From: Candidatus Gastranaerophilales bacterium
Lineage (GTDB): Bacteria > Cyanobacteriota > Vampirovibrionia > Gastranaerophilales > Gastranaerophilaceae
DNA length: 64,000 nucleotides
NCBI GenBank assembly: GCA_910587375.1
Contig: CAJULR010000036.1
Span: 62,001-126,000, forward strand
Direction of reading: 5' to 3'
Position numbers and translations under genes: made by a program. Of the stretch, positions 61,090 to 64,000 are shown one piece after another. The stretch's first letter is position 1. Every line of letters begins with the position of its first letter. The notes under the pieces were generated by a model. It was not told the DNA's origin, made no database searches, and saw only the letters and a program-made list of their open reading frames with translations.

Positions 61090-62712
61090 ATGAAAGAGAT
61101 GACCGAAAAAGATTATAGTCATTTAGAGAGCGTTGTCGGAACACTCAACAAAATGTTTGAGATAAACGCCATTGCAAGCCAGGCTGTTGATATTGAAGAT
61201 TTGATTATCAAAATGTCTGACGCAATTTCGCGCGCATTGAACAACGACCAGATTTCTTTTTATTTATTTGAAAATGAAATCTTCAAAAGCGTTGTGACAA
61301 AGCAAAATTCAAGGTTTGATGAATATTTTGAATATGAAAATGAAGCTTTTTGGTCTGTGATGAGCAAGGGCGACATCATTAAAACCACAAACGAAGCCCA
61401 CCAGCAGATTTTCAATTCTTTTTGGCAGACAAACGGGCTGACAAGCCTTGAAACGCAATATATCCGTGTGTTTTTTGACAAAGATAAAAATATGCCTGTG
61501 TGCATTTGCTTTATCGGCAAAAACAACGACGGCACAGACGTTATAGACGATGAAGATTTAAAATTCCTTGGCAAAATTTTTGAATATATGGAACCTGTGA
61601 TTGTAAAACTTCTTCACAGAAAACACCAGGATGATAAAATTATTGAGCTTCAAAAATCTTTATACAACATCTCAATTCTTTACAATATTTCACAAGCCGT
61701 AAATTTCATTGACGACTTAAAAAGGCTTTTGCAGGTGATTTTGAGCAAAGCACTTGTCACCCTGGAAGCCGAAAAAGGCTCTTTAATGCTTTATGATTAC
61801 ACTTCAAACTCTTTGCAGGTGAAGGTTGTATATGGCCTTGCAGACAAAAGGGTGGAAGAAAATATCAACAACGGCCTTATCCAATGTTCTAAAATTAAGG
61901 CAGGGGAAGGCGTTGCAGGAACGGTTTTCCTTGAAAAAAAGGCTATTATTACAAATTTGGGCTCTAACGACCCGAGGTTTGTGCAAAAAGACGGCCTCAC
62001 GAACACGCAGTCCCTTCTTTGCGTGCCTTTAATTGCAAAGGGCGAAGCGATTGGGGTTATTAATATTTCAAACAAAAAGAATAATAAACTCTTTAACCAA
62101 AAGGATTTAGAGTTTATGACATCCCTTTCAAACCAGGCAGCCATTGCAATTGACAACGCAAAGCTTTATGAGCTTGCAACAAAGGATGGCTTAACAAAAC
62201 TTTACATTTACAGACATTTCTACACGCTTTTGGAAAATGAAATCAGGCGTTGTTCAAGATATAAGCACAAAATGTCTTTGTTAATGCTTGATATTGACAA
62301 TTTTAAACGCGTAAACGACACATACGGGCACCTTGTGGGCGACCAGATTTTAAGAGAATTATCAAACGAAATCTCGCAAACCGTAAGAAAAATTGATATT
62401 CCTGCAAGATACGGCGGCGAAGAATTTATAGTTATTTTGCCTGAAACAACAAAGGAAGACGCTGTAATTATTGCAGAAAGGCTTAGAAACAACATTTCAA
62501 AAATTAAGGTTAAGGCCAAGGAAGACGTGATTATTTCGCCGACAACAAGTATCGGCGTTTGCCAATATCCTATGGACGGTGAAGAAGCCAAAACCCTTAT
62601 AAACAGCGCAGACACAGCCCTTTACCATTCCAAAAACAACGGTAAAAATGTTGTTTCAATTTTTAAAGAAGGTGAGTGCATTTTAGTGCCAAGAAGTGAA
62701 GAAGCACAGTAA
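61090..62712 (+). CDS. GAF-GAF-GGDEF diguanylate cyclase
   Basis: 540 residues, cytoplasmic. Two GAF domains (about 10-170 and 195-355), then GGDEF domain beginning DGLTKLYIYRHFYTLLENEIRR with the active loop ARYGGEEFIVILPETT. The metal site MLDIDNFKRVNDTYGH is intact, so c-di-GMP synthesis is expected. An inhibitory RxxD site is not obvious. The GAF domains sense a small ligand or redox state. TATAAT lies near 61064; ATG lacks SD. Confidence 0.92.
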   Translation: MKEMTEKDYSHLESVVGTLNKMFEINAIASQAVDIEDLIIKMSDAISRALNNDQISFYLFENEIFKSVVTKQNSRFDEYFEYENEAFWSVMSKGDIIKTTNEAHQQIFNSFWQTNGLTSLETQYIRVFFDKDKNMPVCICFIGKNNDGTDVIDDEDLKFLGKIFEYMEPVIVKLLHRKHQDDKIIELQKSLYNISILYNISQAVNFIDDLKRLLQVILSKALVTLEAEKGSLMLYDYTSNSLQVKVVYGLADKRVEENINNGLIQCSKIKAGEGVAGTVFLEKKAIITNLGSNDPRFVQKDGLTNTQSLLCVPLIAKGEAIGVINISNKKNNKLFNQKDLEFMTSLSNQAAIAIDNAKLYELATKDGLTKLYIYRHFYTLLENEIRRCSRYKHKMSLLMLDIDNFKRVNDTYGHLVGDQILRELSNEISQTVRKIDIPARYGGEEFIVILPETTKEDAVIIAERLRNNISKIKVKAKEDVIISPTTSIGVCQYPMDGEEAKTLINSADTALYHSKNNGKNVVSIFKEGECILVPRSEEAQ

Positions 62713-62742
62713 AGTTATGGCGTTTACCTTACAATAAAATTG

Positions 62743-62770
62743 TTGTAAATTTATCAATATAGTTTATAAT
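62743..62770 (+). promoter_or_regulatory. Promoter of antisense RNA 3
   Basis: TTGTAA (62743-62748), 16-base spacer, TATAAT (62765-62770). Same 16-base spacing as the other two antisense promoters. Confidence 0.7.
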
Positions 62771-62776
62771 ATATGT

Positions 62777-62882
62777 GTAGGGAAATCGGTCAGGTTCTGA
62801 ACCAACCCAACCGATTTGTCGCCCCTATAACAAAATCAAAATCAATTTTATTACAAGCACTAGGACAGCTAGTGCTTTTTTA
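62777..62882 (+). ncRNA. Candidate antitoxin RNA 3 (antisense to small hydrophobic ORF)
   Basis: Estimated 105-base RNA. 5' hairpin from AAATCGGT (62783-62790) with ACCGATTT (62810-62817), including an inner GGTT/AACC pair, then TTGTCGCCCC. It ends in a 9-bp terminator, AAGCACTAG (62855-62863) with CTAGTGCTT (62869-62877), followed by six T. The terminator arms are encoded inside the opposing peptide gene. TTGTCGC (62816-62822) is repeated at 62924-62930, so the RNA can also pair with the toxin 3 leader in trans. Confidence 0.6.
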
Positions 62883-62899
62883 ATTAATTTTAATTCCAT
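62825..62899 (-). CDS. Small hydrophobic peptide, candidate type I toxin 3
   Basis: 24 codons, starting MELKLIKKALAVLVLVIK, almost all Leu, Ile and Val with a few Lys. GAAAGGAGGTCAC precedes the ATG, giving a strong SD. GGAGGTC can pair with GGCCTCC 40 bases upstream (plus strand 62951-62957), which would hide it. As at loci 1 and 2, the opposing RNA's terminator is inside the gene. Confidence 0.55.
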   Translation of the reverse strand: MELKLIKKALAVLVLVIKLILILL

Positions 62900-62971
62900 T
62901 TGTGACCTCCTTTCTTCGCCCTATTGTCGCTAATAGTTTGTAAGCGTGATGGAGGCCCGGGCGTCTTCCCT

Positions 62972-63004
62972 AAAAAGCAATAGGGGCTCCTTTGAGCCCC
63001 TATT
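62972..63004 (-). terminator. Terminator of nrdJ
   Basis: Perfect 11-base arms AATAGGGGCTC and GAGCCCCTATT, four-base loop, followed on the minus strand by TTTTT. Five bases after the nrdJ stop. Confidence 0.9.
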
Positions 63005-63009
63005 TAATC

Positions 63010-64000
63010 TTATGAACAGCCTGAATAACCGCAGTTGAGGCAGATAAAACAACCTTCGGCCATTTTAATTGAATTTCCGCATTCAGGACAAACAACAGTC
63101 TTAATTTCAACACCGTGTTCGTCAATTTCGGTTTTTTCAACCTTTAATTCCTTGTGTTCTGCCTTTGTTTCAACAGGTTTTGCTTCCTCTTTTTTCTCTT
63201 CCTTCTTGCTTTCTAAAAGCATAGGCTGAGAAAATCTTGAATTGTTTCTATAAACCGTAATACCTTTCAGATTGTTCTTATAGGCCAAAATGTAAGCCTG
63301 AGCCACATCTTCAAGGGTTGCGTCTTCTTCAAAGTTAACAGTTTTTGAAACAGCATTGTCTGTATGAAGCTGGAATGCTGCCTGCATCATAACGTGAGAT
63401 TTCGGAGTGATGTCATGGGCTGTAACAAAAATTTCTTTAACCTTTTCGTCAATGCCCTCTATGTGCGCTACAGAACCGGTTTTTGCAATTTCTCCCATTA
63501 AGCTTTCAGAATAAAAGCCGTGTTCTGTTGCGTAGTTTTTAAATATCGGATTCACTTCATACATTTCGGTGTTATCCATAATGTTTCTTTTGAAAACAAG
63601 CCCGAACAAAGGTTCTACACCGCCTGAAGCACCGGCAATCATAGAAATTGTGCCTGTTGGTGCAATACAGGTTGTGGTAGCATTTCTGATACCAAAGTTT
63701 GCAATCTCTTTATCCAATTCAGCCCACATATCATCTGTGATTTTTCCTGCGGATTTACCCTTATATTTTTCTGATAAATAATTTGCTCTGTCATATACAG
63801 AACCTGCAAAATTGCCGAATTTACCGCGTTTTTTGGAAAGTTCAATACTTTCAACTTTTGAATGGTAATCAATAAATTCCATAACCTGTCTGCCAAGGGC
63901 ACAGCCTTCTTCAGAATTGTATGAAACGCCCATTTTCATTAACATATCGGCCCAGCCCATTACACCAAGACCAATTTTTCTGTTGTCTTGAACCATTTGG
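63010..64000 (-). CDS. nrdJ: Class II (B12-dependent) ribonucleotide reductase, C-terminal part
   Basis: At least 330 codons, running off the right edge; the N-terminal part lies outside. NRKIGLGVMGWADML, TTTCIAPTGTISMIAGASGGVEPLFGLVFKRN and KSHVMMQAAFQLHTDNAVSKTVNFEEDA are conserved RNR alpha motifs; the TIGR02504-type class II C-terminus follows, then a Lys/Glu-rich linker and a C-terminal zinc-binding VCPECGNSIKMAEGCFICLNCGYSGCS. It reduces ribonucleotides with adenosylcobalamin. A strong terminator follows. Oxygen-independent dNTP supply fits an anaerobic gut organism. Confidence 0.92.
   Translation of the reverse strand, partial: QMVQDNRKIGLGVMGWADMLMKMGVSYNSEEGCALGRQVMEFIDYHSKVESIELSKKRGKFGNFAGSVYDRANYLSEKYKGKSAGKITDDMWAELDKEIANFGIRNATTTCIAPTGTISMIAGASGGVEPLFGLVFKRNIMDNTEMYEVNPIFKNYATEHGFYSESLMGEIAKTGSVAHIEGIDEKVKEIFVTAHDITPKSHVMMQAAFQLHTDNAVSKTVNFEEDATLEDVAQAYILAYKNNLKGITVYRNNSRFSQPMLLESKKEEKKEEAKPVETKAEHKELKVEKTEIDEHGVEIKTVVCPECGNSIKMAEGCFICLNCGYSGCS

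Noticed and set aside
1..64000. CRISPR arrays, rRNA genes, insertion sequences and integrases
   Set aside because: None seen: no regular spaced repeats, no transposase or integrase motifs, no rRNA sequence. The ORF6N, methyltransferase and HNH-like genes alone do not establish a prophage.

Overview
The window is about 35% GC, dense, and looks like a Gastranaerophilales / Melainabacteria-type gut cyanobacterial relative. This placement is inference from gene content. Supporting signs are: several lineage-style hypothetical proteins whose N-termini carry short FTG/FKG/NF motifs; a tmRNA tag starting ANNVV, close to cyanobacterial tags; a fermentative gene set (pyruvate decarboxylase, Fe-alcohol dehydrogenase, a HydE-like radical SAM protein); a B12-type ribonucleotide reductase; and a Gram-negative envelope (KdsA, TonB-like, AsmA-like, ArnT-like proteins). 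Housekeeping promoters fit TTGAAA-16-TATAAT, as seen at ssrA. Many genes have a -10 box only 6-7 bases before the start codon, so their mRNAs are probably leaderless.

Layout. 1-7 kb: acetyltransferase, then a minus-strand phosphoesterase/ArnT-like/ABC-ATPase run, a sigma-70 factor and a U32-like protein. 7-14.5 kb: membrane protein, histidine kinase, MerR-like coiled-coil protein, thymidylate kinase and a TPR lipoprotein-like protein. 14.5-22.4 kb: queE, a DnaJ-like gene, then recA-galE-rfbA-purB and divergent kdsA. 22.4-33.2 kb: an accessory patch with a DtxR regulator, VWA protein, nitroreductase, metallopeptidase, a 993-residue acidic repeat protein, a regulator made of four GntR-type winged helices, an ORF6N protein and an orphan DNA methyltransferase. 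33.4-37.6 kb: fermentation genes. 37.6-45.9 kb: tandem GT11 genes, large lineage-specific proteins, tRNA-His, rnhC. 46-51.7 kb: phosphohexomutase, pheA, higBA, tmRNA, an HNH-like protein. 51.8-64 kb: AsmA-like, TonB-like, GH57, a glycine-rich pseudopilin beside a palindromic repeat, ylxR, a diguanylate cyclase and the end of nrdJ.

The most interesting signal is a set of three short intergenic loci (7.2, 14.3 and 62.8 kb). Each encodes a 23-25 residue hydrophobic peptide behind a very strong GAAAGGAGG ribosome binding site. On the opposite strand each has a promoter, a 5' hairpin and a terminator-like hairpin lying inside the peptide gene. Each carries repeats that would let the peptide mRNA fold its 5' end onto its 3' end, or let the antisense RNA pair with the mRNA leader. 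I read them as a multi-copy type I toxin-antitoxin family that I cannot assign to any family I know. A separate orphan small RNA with a C-rich anti-Shine-Dalgarno stretch lies at 33.2 kb.

Coordinates of RNA ends are estimated from promoter and hairpin positions; no search or folding program was run.
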